A DNA stretch of 64,000 nt, taken from Snodgrassella sp. CFCC 13594 (GTDB taxonomy: Bacteria > Pseudomonadota > Gammaproteobacteria > Burkholderiales > Neisseriaceae). The stretch is taken from contig NZ_LQXR01000002.1 in assembly GCF_001590725.1 (NCBI RefSeq), positions 186,001 to 250,000 on the forward strand. Reading direction: 5' to 3'. Positions 46,782 to 56,284 of this stretch are shown in pieces. Both the position numbers and the translations under genes were made by a program. Below the pieces are notes generated by a model that was not told where the DNA came from, did not search any database, and saw nothing but the letters and a program-made list of their open reading frames with translations. Numbering within the stretch: the stretch's first letter is position 1; the number at the start of each line of letters is the position of its first letter.

Positions 46782-47801
46782 ATGCGCATAGGTCCTTACG
46801 AATTACCTGCGCCTTTGGCGTTGGCGCCTATGGCAGGGATCACCGACAAACCTTTTCGACAATTGTGTCGGCGTTTCGGCGCGGCATGGGCGGCCAGTGA
46901 AATGCTTACCAGTGACCCATCGCTGCAGCACACGCGTAAGACTCGCCAGCGTGCCGATCATGATGGAGAGCAAGGGATCCGGGTGGTACAGATTGCTGGC
47001 AGTCATCCGCAGCAACTGGCAGAGGCAGCGCGCTTCAATGTAGCGCAAGGTGCCGATGTGATTGACATCAATATGGGGTGTCCCGCCAAAAAAGTATGTA
47101 ATGTGGCGGCGGGCAGCGCGCTGTTGCAAAACGAGGCGTTGGTGGCGGATATTTTGCAAGCAGTTGTGCAGGCCGTGCCCGTGCCCGTGACCTTAAAAAC
47201 GCGACTGGGCTGGGATGATGAACATGAAAACATCGCCACCATTGCTCATTTGGCAGAGAAGGCTGGTATTTCGGCGCTGGCCATACATGGCCGCACCCGC
47301 ACGCAAATGTATCGTGGCGAGGCGCGATACGACAAAATTACGCAGTTGAAGCAGGAAATACACCTGCCTATATGGGTGAATGGTGACATCATCAGCCCGC
47401 AAAAAGCATGGCAAGTGTGGCAGCAAACAGGTGCCGATGGCGTGATGATTGGTCGAGGTGCGCAAGGACAGCCATGGATTTTTCGTGACGTATTGCACTA
47501 TTTTCAAACTGGTCGGTTGCCTGCGCCGCTGAGCATGGCAGAGCATGCGGCGGTGGTGGCTGAGCACATTGCTGCCATGCATGCATTTTATGGCGCAGTG
47601 GCTGGCGTACGGATCGCGCGCAAACACATTACTTGGTATGTGTCGGCATTGCCCGGTGGTGATGCTTTTCGGCGGCAGGTAAATCAAGAAGCGGATGGCT
47701 TGGTGCAACAGCGTCAGTTGGATTTATTTTTGAATCAGCAGGTGGCACACTTATCGGCATGGCCGTGTGCCTACCGGCCACAATCGCAGCAGGCTGCCTG
47801 A
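46782..47801 (+). CDS. dusB: tRNA-dihydrouridine synthase B
   Basis: FMN enzyme reducing uridine in the tRNA D-loop. 339 residues from ATG 46782 (MRIGPYELPAPLALAPMAG); the frame is open from TTG 46743, but that codon overlaps the promoter -10 region. Motifs: APMAGITDKPFR, INMGCPAKKVCN with the catalytic Cys, AIHGRTRTQMY, and the FMN-phosphate site MIGRGAQGQPW. It forms an operon with fis, as in most Proteobacteria. A DUS overlaps its last codons. Confidence 0.95.
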   Translation: MRIGPYELPAPLALAPMAGITDKPFRQLCRRFGAAWAASEMLTSDPSLQHTRKTRQRADHDGEQGIRVVQIAGSHPQQLAEAARFNVAQGADVIDINMGCPAKKVCNVAAGSALLQNEALVADILQAVVQAVPVPVTLKTRLGWDDEHENIATIAHLAEKAGISALAIHGRTRTQMYRGEARYDKITQLKQEIHLPIWVNGDIISPQKAWQVWQQTGADGVMIGRGAQGQPWIFRDVLHYFQTGRLPAPLSMAEHAAVVAEHIAAMHAFYGAVAGVRIARKHITWYVSALPGGDAFRRQVNQEADGLVQQRQLDLFLNQQVAHLSAWPCAYRPQSQQAA

Positions 47802-47802
47802 A
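47791..47802 (+). repeat. DNA uptake sequence over the dusB stop
   Basis: Perfect copy encoding the QAA* end of DusB. Confidence 0.85.
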
Positions 47803-47826
47803 AGCAGTGCTGGTGCAGAGCAGGGA

Positions 47827-48072
47827 ATGATCATGGTACACAATGTCAGTATTGCCGATTGCATTGCACAAAATTTACAACAATATTTTGCCGACTTGGA
47901 AGGCGAAATGCCGTGTGGCGTGTATGACATGGTGTTGGCTCAAGTGGAGTTGCCATTATTGCAGTGCGTGATGGACGTGTGCGACAACAACCAAACGCGC
48001 GCGGCACAAATGCTGGGATTAAATCGCAACACATTGCGCAAAAAATTAGCGCAACATCATCTTTTAGACTGA
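47827..48072 (+). CDS. fis: DNA-binding protein Fis
   Basis: Nucleoid-associated regulator. 81 residues from ATG 47827 (ATG 47833 is also possible). The C-terminal helix-turn-helix, NNQTRAAQMLGLNRNTLRKK, matches Fis closely; the N-terminal beta-hairpin is shorter than in enterics, as is usual for betaproteobacteria. It lies between dusB and purH. Confidence 0.93.
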   Translation: MIMVHNVSIADCIAQNLQQYFADLEGEMPCGVYDMVLAQVELPLLQCVMDVCDNNQTRAAQMLGLNRNTLRKKLAQHHLLD

Positions 48073-48102
48073 ATTTTCTGACCTAATTTTAAGGAAATAC
48101 AA

Positions 48103-49680
48103 ATGGCTGTGGTGAAACGTGCGCTATTGAGCGTATCCGATAAGACCGGCGTGGTGGATTTTGCTCGTGCTTTGGCGCACATGGGCGTGCAATTGTTGTC
48201 CACCGGTGGTACGGCTAAACTGATTGCTGATGCGGGTATTGAGGTCACTGAAGTGGCTGATTATACAGGATTTCCGGAAATGTTGGATGGGCGCGTCAAA
48301 ACCCTGCATCCGAAAATTCATGGCGGCATTTTGGGTCGCCGCGATCATGCCGATCATATGGCTAAAATGGCCGAATATGGAATCGGTACCATTGATTTGG
48401 TGTGCGTGAATCTCTATCCATTTGCGGCTACGGTGGCGAAGCCGCATTGCACCTTGGAAGATGCGATTGAAAACATTGATATTGGTGGGCCAACAATGGT
48501 GCGGTCGGCCGCAAAAAATTGGAAAGATGTTGCCATCCTCACCGACAGCCGCGATTACGAGCCCATCATCAACGAGTTGCAGGCCAGTGAGGGTGCCTTG
48601 TCTGACAAGACCCGGTTTAATTTGTCGCGTAAGGCTTTTTCGCACACTGCGCAATACGATGGCATGATTTCCAATTATTTGACCAGTGTTGATGATGCGG
48701 TGTTAAGCGGTGAAGCAACGTTGCAGCCTTTCCCGCAACAATTTAATCAAAGTTGGTTAAAAGTGCAGGATTTGCGTTATGGCGAAAATCCACACCAGCA
48801 AGCTGCATTTTATCGAGATATTTATCCGGCTTCAGGCAGCCTAGCCAATTATCAGCAACTACAAGGTAAGGCGCTGTCGTATAACAACATTGCCGATGCC
48901 GATGCCGCTTGGGAAGCCGTCAAGTCGTTTGATGAGCCCGCTTGTGTGATTGTGAAGCACGCCAATCCCTGTGGTGTGGCTGTGGCTGCCGATACGCTGA
49001 GTGCGTACCGGCTGGCATTTGCCACTGATACCACCAGTGCTTTTGGCGGCATTATTGCATTTAACCGCGAAGTGGATGCTGCGACAGTAGAAGCCGTAAC
49101 GGGTCAATTTTTAGAAGTGCTCATGGCCCCCAAATTCAGTGACGATGCCAAAGCCATCATTGCGGGTAAGAAAAACGTGCGTGTTTTGGAAGTACCACTG
49201 CTGGCGGGCGCCAATCGCTTTGAATTAAAACGAGTGGGCGGTGGCTTGTTGGTGCAAACACCCGATACCCATCATCTACACTTGGCCGATTTGAAGGTGG
49301 TGACTGAACGGCAACCCAATGAACAAGAATTGAAAGATTTGTTGTTTGTTTGGAAAGTTGCCAAATACGTGAAATCCAATGCCATTGTTTTTGGTCAAGG
49401 CGGGCAAACTTATGGCATCGGCGCTGGGCAGATGAGCCGCGTTGATTCCACCCGCATCGCGGCGCGTAAAGCTCAGGATGGTGGCTTTGACTTGCACCAT
49501 GCTTGCGCAGCATCTGATGCCTTTTTTCCATTTCGAGACGGGGTAGATGTGATTGCAGAACAAGGCATCAAGGCGATTATTCAGCCAGGTGGCTCCATTC
49601 GTGATGATGAAGTCATTGCGGCAGCCAATGAGCATGGAATTGCTATGGTGCTCACGGGTGTGCGCCATTTTCGCCATTAA
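48103..49680 (+). CDS. purH: Bifunctional AICAR transformylase / IMP cyclohydrolase
   Basis: Last two steps of IMP synthesis. 525 residues: N-terminal MGS-like cyclohydrolase ([36 protein letters not shown]) and C-terminal transformylase with [27 protein letters not shown] and [19 protein letters not shown] precedes the ATG. A DUS lies inside it at 48831-48842. A shared strong terminator follows. Confidence 0.97.
   Translation: MAVVKRALLSVSDKTGVVDFARALAHMGVQLLSTGGTAKLIADAGIEVTEVADYTGFPEMLDGRVKTLHPKIHGGILGRRDHADHMAKMAEYGIGTIDLVCVNLYPFAATVAKPHCTLEDAIENIDIGGPTMVRSAAKNWKDVAILTDSRDYEPIINELQASEGALSDKTRFNLSRKAFSHTAQYDGMISNYLTSVDDAVLSGEATLQPFPQQFNQSWLKVQDLRYGENPHQQAAFYRDIYPASGSLANYQQLQGKALSYNNIADADAAWEAVKSFDEPACVIVKHANPCGVAVAADTLSAYRLAFATDTTSAFGGIIAFNREVDAATVEAVTGQFLEVLMAPKFSDDAKAIIAGKKNVRVLEVPLLAGANRFELKRVGGGLLVQTPDTHHLHLADLKVVTERQPNEQELKDLLFVWKVAKYVKSNAIVFGQGGQTYGIGAGQMSRVDSTRIAARKAQDGGFDLHHACAASDAFFPFRDGVDVIAEQGIKAIIQPGGSIRDDEVIAAANEHGIAMVLTGVRHFRH
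48831..48842 (-). repeat. Intragenic DNA uptake sequence in purH
   Basis: Perfect copy encoding the SGSL stretch between the two PurH domains. Confidence 0.85.
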
Positions 49681-49698
49681 TGCGGTGTGGATGTGAGT

Positions 49699-49736
49699 AA
49701 GCAAAAACCCTGTCGGGAATGACAGGGTTTTTGCTT
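49699..49736 (+). terminator. Bidirectional terminator between purH and a small minus-strand gene
   Basis: AAGCAAAAACCCTGTC (49699-49714) and GACAGGGTTTTTGCTT (49721-49736) form a perfect 16-bp stem with a 6-nt loop; T-runs within the stem on both strands allow termination in either direction. Confidence 0.9.
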
Positions 49737-49759
49737 GTGGCCGTACGACAGGTAACTGA

Positions 49760-49951
49760 CTATTGATAAAACGGTGTAATGCTGGTGATACTCTCTGCCG
49801 GTACGTTAAGCTGTGTAGCCACATATTGCTTCAGTGATTCAGGGTCCTGGGTGCGAACCATGCGATGTGGCACTTGAGCAACCAACTCGTCTTGCACCAT
49901 TTGCCCAGTCTGCATGATGTTGACCAAACGAATAACATAGCTTGAAGACAT
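49760..49951 (-). CDS. Small conserved-looking protein of unknown function
   Basis: 63 residues from the ATG at 49951, which has GGAGG 8 nt upstream on the minus strand; an in-frame ATG at 49966 lies before that site and is rejected. The sequence begins MSSSYVIRLVNIMQTGQMV and ends ITSITPFYQ; no signal peptide, helix bundle or cysteines. It shares the bidirectional terminator with purH. Family not recognised. Confidence 0.65.
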   Translation of the reverse strand: MSSSYVIRLVNIMQTGQMVQDELVAQVPHRMVRTQDPESLKQYVATQLNVPAESITSITPFYQ

Positions 49952-50107
49952 GGCTGATACCTCCATGATTTATTTTTAATTTATTAATCAATTTGTGTTG
50001 TATGCTTAAAGCATGCAGGCAATCATACTGCATATTTTATTGATGACGCTAGCATTCTTTGTAAAAAGAATTCATGAAATGATATTTGGGCCAAAGGAAA
50101 ATCAGAT

Positions 50108-50740
50108 ATGGCTTTGCAATTCACCCTTATCCCTGTCACCCCTTTTCAACAAAATACCACTTTGTTGTGGGATGATTGCACTTTGGATGCTGTATTGATT
50201 GATGTGGGCGGCGATGTGGAAACATTGCTGGCAGCGGTTGCGCATCATCATTTACAGTTGCAGGCGATTTGGCTGACTCATGGGCATTTGGATCATGTGG
50301 GTGGTGTGGTGCGCTTGATCGAAAAAATAGAAGTGCCGATTTATGGACCGGGAAAATCAGATGATTTTTGGCTACAGCAATTGCCGGAAATGACTGCTCG
50401 ATATGGTTTCCCAGTGAGCCCAGTATTTCAGCCTACGCAGTGGCTGGTCGAAAACAAAGTGCTGCATGTGGGCTCACATGCCTTTCAGGTATTGCATATT
50501 CCCGGCCATACTCCGGGGCACGTGGTATTTTATTCCGCTGCAGACCAGTTGTTAATTGCGGGGGATGTACTGTTTCGCGAATCAATAGGCCGCACCGATT
50601 TTCCTCAAGGCAATCATGCAGATTTACTGCGCAATATTCGCGAAAAGTTATGGAAGCTGCCCGATGAAACACAGGTGATTCCTGGTCATGGGCCCATGAC
50701 CACCATCGGCCATGAAAAGCGGCATAATCCATTTTTATAA
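50108..50740 (+). CDS. Metallo-beta-lactamase-fold hydrolase (glyoxalase II-like)
   Basis: 210 residues. The metal motif THGHLDHVGG, HIPGHTPGHVVF, AGDVLF and the final PGHGPMTTIGHE supply the usual His and Asp ligands of the glyoxalase II/YcbL group. The length is shorter than true GloB (about 250), lacking the C-terminal glutathione-binding domain, so a YcbL-like thioesterase activity is more likely. AAAGGAAAATCAGAT precedes the ATG. Confidence 0.9.
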   Translation: MALQFTLIPVTPFQQNTTLLWDDCTLDAVLIDVGGDVETLLAAVAHHHLQLQAIWLTHGHLDHVGGVVRLIEKIEVPIYGPGKSDDFWLQQLPEMTARYGFPVSPVFQPTQWLVENKVLHVGSHAFQVLHIPGHTPGHVVFYSAADQLLIAGDVLFRESIGRTDFPQGNHADLLRNIREKLWKLPDETQVIPGHGPMTTIGHEKRHNPFL

Positions 50741-50917
50741 ATAATAGGTGGAGAGACAGAAGTTCAGATGATGTAGCGGATGGTGTTTTTGGTCCGCGAG
50801 AAGCCTCATTATTTATGAACTCATGATGGTGTTAGTTGCAGCGGTATCGGTCTAGGGCCATATAGTGTAATGGTTGTTGGGCTAATTTAGTGTTTTGTCG
50901 TGTTCAAATTTGTTTTA

Positions 50918-51694
50918 TCAAACGATAACCTCATCTCCAATGTGGATCACTCCTGGCTGAACTAAGGTTAAATGAATGCCGAAACAGACGCCATTTTGGT
51001 TTTTCCGGGTTTTGGCCAAGGTCATGAGGGGTTCTTTAGTAGAGTCTTTAACGCCAGTGTCGGGATCAACTGTAATCAGTACACATCGGCTGCATGGCTT
51101 GAAATTTTCTAATATTGCACTGCCGATTTGAGCCTGCTGCCATCCGTCTTCAATATAAGGCACACCTGCATCAACGATAATGTTGGCACGGAAGCGCCGC
51201 ATGTCTACGGGATTTGGCAATTGCTGGTTGAGGGCAGACAAAGAAGCGATGTTGGTGAGCAAGTAAGGTGCGCCATCGGCAAAGCTCAGTTCCCCACCGT
51301 TGTGATTCAAGATGCGGTGCGATTTTGATCCTAAGTAAAACAAGCGGCATGGGCGCCCCAATTGCGTGGAGAGCCACGCATCGGTTTCAGGCAGCCCTTG
51401 GTAGGCAGAAAAGGTGTCTTTCCACACATTCACTTCGTGAGGCTGGGTGTAATCGGATACGGCGACTTGATGTTGTTCACCATTGGGGGCAATGAGTGTG
51501 AGTGCGTTATCGCTGGGGACAGCCTGCCACAATACCATCTGTGGATGGGTACGCGCAGTGATGAAGTGGCCATTGGGCTCGGCCACCAGCCAAGCCCGGT
51601 CCTGATCAAAGCCACGTTCGTGCAACGTGAGGCTATCGGCGGGTATGCCGCGCATTGATTTGACGGGGTAATAATACAAAGCCACCACTTTCAT
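50918..51694 (-). CDS. MOSC domain-containing protein (YcbX/mARC-like)
   Basis: 258 residues from ATG 51694 (MKVVALYYYPVKSMRGI), with AAAGGATA in front. Residues about 1-120 form the MOSC N-terminal beta-barrel; the MOSC domain follows, with the cysteine in FKPCSRCVLITVDPDTG that binds the molybdenum cofactor in mARC-type enzymes. Likely a molybdoenzyme reducing N-hydroxylated compounds; whether this organism makes the cofactor cannot be seen here. Confidence 0.88.
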   Translation of the reverse strand: MKVVALYYYPVKSMRGIPADSLTLHERGFDQDRAWLVAEPNGHFITARTHPQMVLWQAVPSDNALTLIAPNGEQHQVAVSDYTQPHEVNVWKDTFSAYQGLPETDAWLSTQLGRPCRLFYLGSKSHRILNHNGGELSFADGAPYLLTNIASLSALNQQLPNPVDMRRFRANIIVDAGVPYIEDGWQQAQIGSAILENFKPCSRCVLITVDPDTGVKDSTKEPLMTLAKTRKNQNGVCFGIHLTLVQPGVIHIGDEVIV

Positions 51695-51718
51695 GTTGTA
51701 TCCTTTAATTGGCATGAA

Positions 51719-52636
51719 TTACATCAATACGCTGCGTTCTGGTTGCAAAATCGGCGGATACGGTTCACCCAGCTCAGCCAATAAATTGTTTTCAATAGTG
51801 CGGCAAATGCTGTCTAAGGCTAATGCATTGGGTTCTTGAGAAAAGGGGTTGGTGATTTCTTCGCCCAATGCATCCAGCCCCAAAAATGCGTATGCCATAA
51901 AGCTCACCACCACTGGTGTCATGTAGCCGATGGTTTCCACCAGCCCAAACGGCAACAGCCAGCAATACACATGCAAAGTACGGTGCAGCAAAAGGGTATA
52001 AGCATAGGGCAATGGCGTGGTGCGAATACGCTCGCAACCGCCCAAAATACGGCCAAGTTCGTTGATGTGCTCTTCTACGCGCGCCATCAGTGGCGATTCC
52101 AAACCGTGTTGTTGATGTAAGTGGTAAAAAGAACGGCTGATTAAGGTTAGGATGTGGTTGGTGGGGCTGGGGGCTGCTAATACGGCAGCGTAATCGCGTT
52201 CAGGCAGCCAGCGCTGCAAGTCGTTGTGGGCATCGGTGCCGCGTAAGCGATGGCGTAACGCATGGGCATAGGCAATCAGCAAATATACCCGAGCTTGGGT
52301 TTCGGCGGGTGTGCTGCCGCCCGCGTATACCAAAGCCTCGCGAGTGAGGCTGCGGCAAGTAATCAAACAACTACCCCATAACGTGCGCGCCTCCCAGTAA
52401 CGGTCGTAGCTGGCCCCATTGCGAAAGCCCACAAACAAACCCAATACCAAGCCAATGATGGTGAATGGGGCCACAGTGAGGTTAATGAAATGCCAGTGGA
52501 AGTGTAAATATAAAACACACACCACCACCGCCAAGAGATCCAAATACAGTACGCGTTTCCATACCTTGGGTAAGATGGAACCGTGCCAAATCAAAAAAAG
52601 TCGCCATATGGAAGGCGGATGATCGTGAACTATCAT
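51719..52636 (-). CDS. Bestrophin-like membrane channel (YneE/UPF0187)
   Basis: 305 residues. Bestrophin-homology features: a Trp-rich N-terminus (SIWRLFLIWHGSILPKVWKR), two long hydrophobic segments, LGLFVGFRNGASYDRYWEAR and LLPFGLVETIGYMTPVVVSF. Bacterial relatives are pentameric ion channels in the inner membrane. It lies 4 nt downstream of ampG on the minus strand and upstream of the MOSC gene, likely one operon. Confidence 0.9.
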   Translation of the reverse strand: MIVHDHPPSIWRLFLIWHGSILPKVWKRVLYLDLLAVVVCVLYLHFHWHFINLTVAPFTIIGLVLGLFVGFRNGASYDRYWEARTLWGSCLITCRSLTREALVYAGGSTPAETQARVYLLIAYAHALRHRLRGTDAHNDLQRWLPERDYAAVLAAPSPTNHILTLISRSFYHLHQQHGLESPLMARVEEHINELGRILGGCERIRTTPLPYAYTLLLHRTLHVYCWLLPFGLVETIGYMTPVVVSFMAYAFLGLDALGEEITNPFSQEPNALALDSICRTIENNLLAELGEPYPPILQPERSVLM

Positions 52637-52640
52637 GGTT

Positions 52641-54182
52641 TTATGGGTTATCGTTGAGGCGCACCATGCGGTTGACTTGATAAATCAGCAACAGCACGGG
52701 TGCGCCAATCAAGGCGGTGAACGTGAAGAATCCGGGATAGCCGATGTGGTCGACAATGGTACCAGAGTAGCCACCCAAAGTTTTTGGAATCAGCGTCATT
52801 AACGAGCTGAAAATAGCGTATTGAACCGCTGTAAAGCGGATGCTGGTGAGCGCCGATAGAAAGGCCACAAACACGGCACCAGCCAAGCCCGAAGCCAGAT
52901 TGTCGGCAGCCACAGCCAAATACATAAATACCACATCGTGGCCGCGCCATGCCAAGCCCACAAACAGTAAATTGGTGAGTGCAGCCAAAATGGCGCCCAC
53001 GGCCATTAATTTCATTAATGAGTAACGTTGCGCCAGCAAGCCACCCACAAACCCACCCCCAATCGACATGATGACACCAAAGGTTTTGACGGCTGCTGCA
53101 ATCTCCGTTTTGCTAAAACCCATATCTTCATAAAAGACATTGGAAATCACACCCGAAACAATGTCGGAAATGCGATAAAGGCCGATGAGGGCGAGTAGCC
53201 ACAGCGCTGCTTTGCCGTAGCGGTTAAAAAAATCCAGAATCGGGTTGAGCCATGTGGTGCGTGCGGTTTCAGCAGAAACCATCCCTGCTTTGACCAATAT
53301 TAAGCCCACCGCCACTGCCACGGCAATGCTGATGAGAAGACGAATGCTGCCCAGTGCAAATCCCCATAAAGGGGATGCGCTTTCAGGCAATACCAAACCG
53401 ATGATTTGTATGCTGCCAATGAATGCCACCACACACAGTGCAAAAACCAACACCAAGCGCGCATATTCGCGATTGTGTTGGGTTAACGATTTGGGTGTGG
53501 GTTGCGTTTCGCGGATGATGAAGGTGGTGATGATGCCTACCAACATCACTGAAGCCATGATGAAATACGTGTGTTGCCACGCTTGGTATTGGTAATGGGT
53601 ACCGTTGGAACCAAACACATCCGCTAAAAATAAGGCGCCAGCGCCGGCAATCACCATGCCGATGCGATAGCCCGCGTTGTAGGTGGCCGCCATCACCGAT
53701 TGCATGGCGGTATCGTGCTCAGCCAGTTCGATGCGGTAGGCATCCACTACAATGTCTTGGGTGGCTGAAGAAAATCCCAATAACACAGCGGCAAAAGCCA
53801 TGTACATCAGGCTGCCTGAAAGATGGGGGTCGATGAGTGCAATCCACAAAATTGCGATTACGATCAATAATTGCGCCACCAACAACCATGCTCGTCGGCG
53901 CCCTAGCCAGCGCGTTAATCCAGGCAGAGGCAAGGCATCAATCAAAGGTGCCCAAACGAATTTAAATGAATACGCCAGTGCCGCCCAGCTAAACATGGTG
54001 ACGGTACTGCGCTCGACACCCGCCTCGCGCAGCCACAAAGACAAGGTGGAAAAAATCAGCAGCAGTGGTACCCCAGAAGAAAATCCCAAAAACAACATGG
54101 TCAGTGCACGCCGATCGCCGTACACCGCCAAAGCTTGCTGCCAGCTGTTGCGTTTTCGGGAGAGTGAAGATGAGGAAGTCAT
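52641..54182 (-). CDS. ampG: AmpG family muropeptide permease
   Basis: Inner-membrane MFS importer of GlcNAc-anhydroMurNAc peptides for cell-wall recycling. 513 residues, about 14 helices; GFSSGVPLLLIFSTLSLWLR at the start and FSSATQDIVVDAYRIE are AmpG hallmarks. It complements the peptidoglycan O-acetylation genes at 2.2-6.3 kb functionally, though not by position. A DUS lies inside it (53809-53820). Confidence 0.94.
   Translation of the reverse strand: MTSSSSLSRKRNSWQQALAVYGDRRALTMLFLGFSSGVPLLLIFSTLSLWLREAGVERSTVTMFSWAALAYSFKFVWAPLIDALPLPGLTRWLGRRRAWLLVAQLLIVIAILWIALIDPHLSGSLMYMAFAAVLLGFSSATQDIVVDAYRIELAEHDTAMQSVMAATYNAGYRIGMVIAGAGALFLADVFGSNGTHYQYQAWQHTYFIMASVMLVGIITTFIIRETQPTPKSLTQHNREYARLVLVFALCVVAFIGSIQIIGLVLPESASPLWGFALGSIRLLISIAVAVAVGLILVKAGMVSAETARTTWLNPILDFFNRYGKAALWLLALIGLYRISDIVSGVISNVFYEDMGFSKTEIAAAVKTFGVIMSIGGGFVGGLLAQRYSLMKLMAVGAILAALTNLLFVGLAWRGHDVVFMYLAVAADNLASGLAGAVFVAFLSALTSIRFTAVQYAIFSSLMTLIPKTLGGYSGTIVDHIGYPGFFTFTALIGAPVLLLIYQVNRMVRLNDNP
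53809..53820 (+). repeat. Intragenic DNA uptake sequence in ampG
   Basis: Perfect copy; on the coding strand it encodes part of SGSLMY. Confidence 0.85.
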
Positions 54183-54200
54183 GGTGAGTGCTCATGCGGT

Positions 54201-54226
54201 TTCAGGCAGCCTGTTGCGGCTGCCTG
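54201..54226 (+). repeat. Inverted pair of DNA uptake sequences between ampG and rmuC
   Basis: A perfect minus-strand copy (54201-54212) and a partial plus-strand copy share CAGGCAGCC/GGCTGCCTG arms with a 6-nt loop. No T-run follows on either side, so any terminator role is uncertain. Confidence 0.75.
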
Positions 54227-54231
54227 AGCGA

Positions 54232-55851
54232 TTATTCGGTGGTGGCGGGCAGCGCAGGCGATGTGTCGTCTTCATCGTCTGCTGTTTGGTATGCGGCGGG
54301 CAAGGTTTTGCTGGTTGGTACCCCTAGCTGGCTTAATTTTTTGGCACGGTTGATCAGGTTACCGCGGCCAGTGTGTAATTGTTTCATGGCTGTCTGGTAT
54401 TGTGTTTGTGCCTGTTCAATGTTTTTGCCGACACCTTCCAATGTGGCGACAAAGCCAACAAATTTATCATAGAGCTTGCCGCCTTCTTGGGCTATGGTGA
54501 GGGCATTTTGGTTTTGCTGTTCATTGCGCCAAATATTGGCCACAGTACGCAGTGTTGCCAGCAGCGTGCTCGGACCCACCAGCATGATGCGTTTGGCAAA
54601 ACAGTCGTCGAAGAGCTGATTGTCATGCTGTAATGCCAGTAAATAAGCGGGCTCTACCGGGATAAACATAAACACAAAATCGAGGGTATTGATGCCGTCT
54701 ATGTTGTCATAACGCTTTGCCGCCAGTTCTTTGATATGTTGCCGCACGGAGTGCACATGTGCGGCCAATTCACGGGCGGCCGCTTGCGCATCAGTGGCTT
54801 GTGTGTAGCGGACATAAGCTGTCAGCGATACTTTGGCATCTATGATGATTTGTTTGTTGTCGGGTAGGTTGACCAGTACATCGGGTTGTAGCCGGCGCTG
54901 CTGGCCATGCTCATCGGTGATGGTGGTGGCTGCCTGAACGATGTATTCGCGCCCTTTTTGTAAACCAGAGCTTTCCAGCACTTTTTCCAAGATCATTTCA
55001 CCCCAATTGCCCTGGTTTTTGTTTTGTGTACCCGTGAGAGCATCGGTGAGTGCTTTAGCATCGCCATGCAGTTGGGTATTGAGTTCTTGCAGGCGTTTGA
55101 GTTCCACTTCTAAAGTGGTGCGTTCTTTGGCTTCTTTTTCGTAGGTATTTTGCACCAGTTGGCTGAAGCCTTGTATGCGCTCGTGTAATGGGTTGATGAG
55201 CTGGCTGAGGCTGTGTTGGTTTTGCTCACTAAAGCGTTTGCTTTTTTCTTCCAAAATATCATTGGCGAGGGTTTTAAATTGGTTGCTTAATTCTTCTTTG
55301 GCAGCCAAGAGTAGCGCCAATTTTTCTTGATGAGCTTCGCGTTCTTGCTGTAATTGGGTGCTTAAACGGCTATTGGTTACTTCACTATTATTCAACTGTT
55401 GGCGTGTGTTTTGGTAAACCTCATCTAGCTGGCGCCATTCTGTCGCACGCGCTTGCCAATTGGCCAGTTGTTGTTTGGCTGCGGCTAGAGCATTGTCGCT
55501 GTTTTGCCATCGTTGCTGAAACTGTTGTACCTGTGCTTGGGTTTGTTGTAGTTGCGCTTGTAACGCTGGTAATTGTCGATTCTCAGCTTGGGCACTCGCC
55601 AGTTGTGTACTGGCTGCCTGAAACTGTTGGCGCAATTGGCCTAATTCTTGCTGTGTTTGCTGTTGCTGCTGTTGCCATTGCGTAGCTTCATCTTTTGCGC
55701 GGGTGATTTCCGCCTGTAAAGCTTGTGCTTCTATTTGCCATTGTGCTGTTTGGGTGAGAATGCGCTGTCGGCTCCATAGCCAAACCACCACGCCCACCAG
55801 ACCCGTTGCCAATGCAACGATTAACCACAGCGACAGCGGTACTGCCAACAT
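54232..55851 (-). CDS. rmuC: DNA recombination protein RmuC
   Basis: 539 residues from ATG 55851 (an in-frame ATG lies at 55860). One N-terminal membrane helix (LWLIVALATGLVGVVVWLW), then a long Gln-rich coiled coil to about residue 230, then the RmuC nuclease-like domain with GNWGEMILEKVLESSGL and QIIIDAKVSLTAY. RmuC limits inversions between short repeats in E. coli. Near-DUS copies (TGGCTGCCTGAA) lie inside it near 54922 and 55612. Confidence 0.94.
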   Translation of the reverse strand: MLAVPLSLWLIVALATGLVGVVVWLWSRQRILTQTAQWQIEAQALQAEITRAKDEATQWQQQQQQTQQELGQLRQQFQAASTQLASAQAENRQLPALQAQLQQTQAQVQQFQQRWQNSDNALAAAKQQLANWQARATEWRQLDEVYQNTRQQLNNSEVTNSRLSTQLQQEREAHQEKLALLLAAKEELSNQFKTLANDILEEKSKRFSEQNQHSLSQLINPLHERIQGFSQLVQNTYEKEAKERTTLEVELKRLQELNTQLHGDAKALTDALTGTQNKNQGNWGEMILEKVLESSGLQKGREYIVQAATTITDEHGQQRRLQPDVLVNLPDNKQIIIDAKVSLTAYVRYTQATDAQAAARELAAHVHSVRQHIKELAAKRYDNIDGINTLDFVFMFIPVEPAYLLALQHDNQLFDDCFAKRIMLVGPSTLLATLRTVANIWRNEQQNQNALTIAQEGGKLYDKFVGFVATLEGVGKNIEQAQTQYQTAMKQLHTGRGNLINRAKKLSQLGVPTSKTLPAAYQTADDEDDTSPALPATTE

Positions 55852-55860
55852 GATGTTCAA

Positions 55861-56284
55861 CCTTTAAAATAAAGGCGTATGTTATCACGCTTGGCATAGA
55901 GTGCATGCGTGGGCTTGGGGATAAATGTTAATATGCGCACTGTGCTGACAACAGTATACGAATTGATGCGGTATATTTACCTGTAGATTGGGTATGATGG
56001 CTGGGCGCAGATGGATGCGCCTCTTGCTTAGTTAACTTAAGGTTCCTGAATGTATTTGATGCCCCATAGCAATTGCAGGCCAATCAAGACATGAAGAAAT
56101 CATGCTGTCGCCCAGCAAAAAGCTGCGTCTTTGAGCGGTTGGGTACTTATGGCTATGCCAATATAGCAGGCAATTGTAATGAGGGGCTCTTATATATATG
56201 GCACATGCTGGCACGATAATTGCTCTACACAGCAATCTGCTGTGTGCAAAGTGCCTGCTTGATGAATGAAATGTAATGGGACAC
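55861..56284 (+). other. Intergenic region upstream of msbA
   Basis: About 420 bp between the divergent rmuC and msbA genes. It holds an 8-bp perfect inverted repeat (56227-56245) close to the msbA start. No convincing sigma70 promoter pair was found, although AT-rich stretches (TTATATATATGG near 56190) are candidates. Minus-strand frame 56032-56295 lacks a ribosome binding site and looks non-coding. Confidence 0.55.
56227..56245 (+). repeat. Short inverted repeat before msbA
   Basis: ACACAGCA and TGCTGTGT are separated by ATC, 40 bp before the msbA start. No T-run follows. It could be a protein-binding site or a 5'-UTR hairpin. Confidence 0.5.

Noticed and set aside
54203..54226. Terminator from the DUS pair between ampG and rmuC
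   Set aside because: The stem is good but no T-run follows on either strand; kept as a repeat only.
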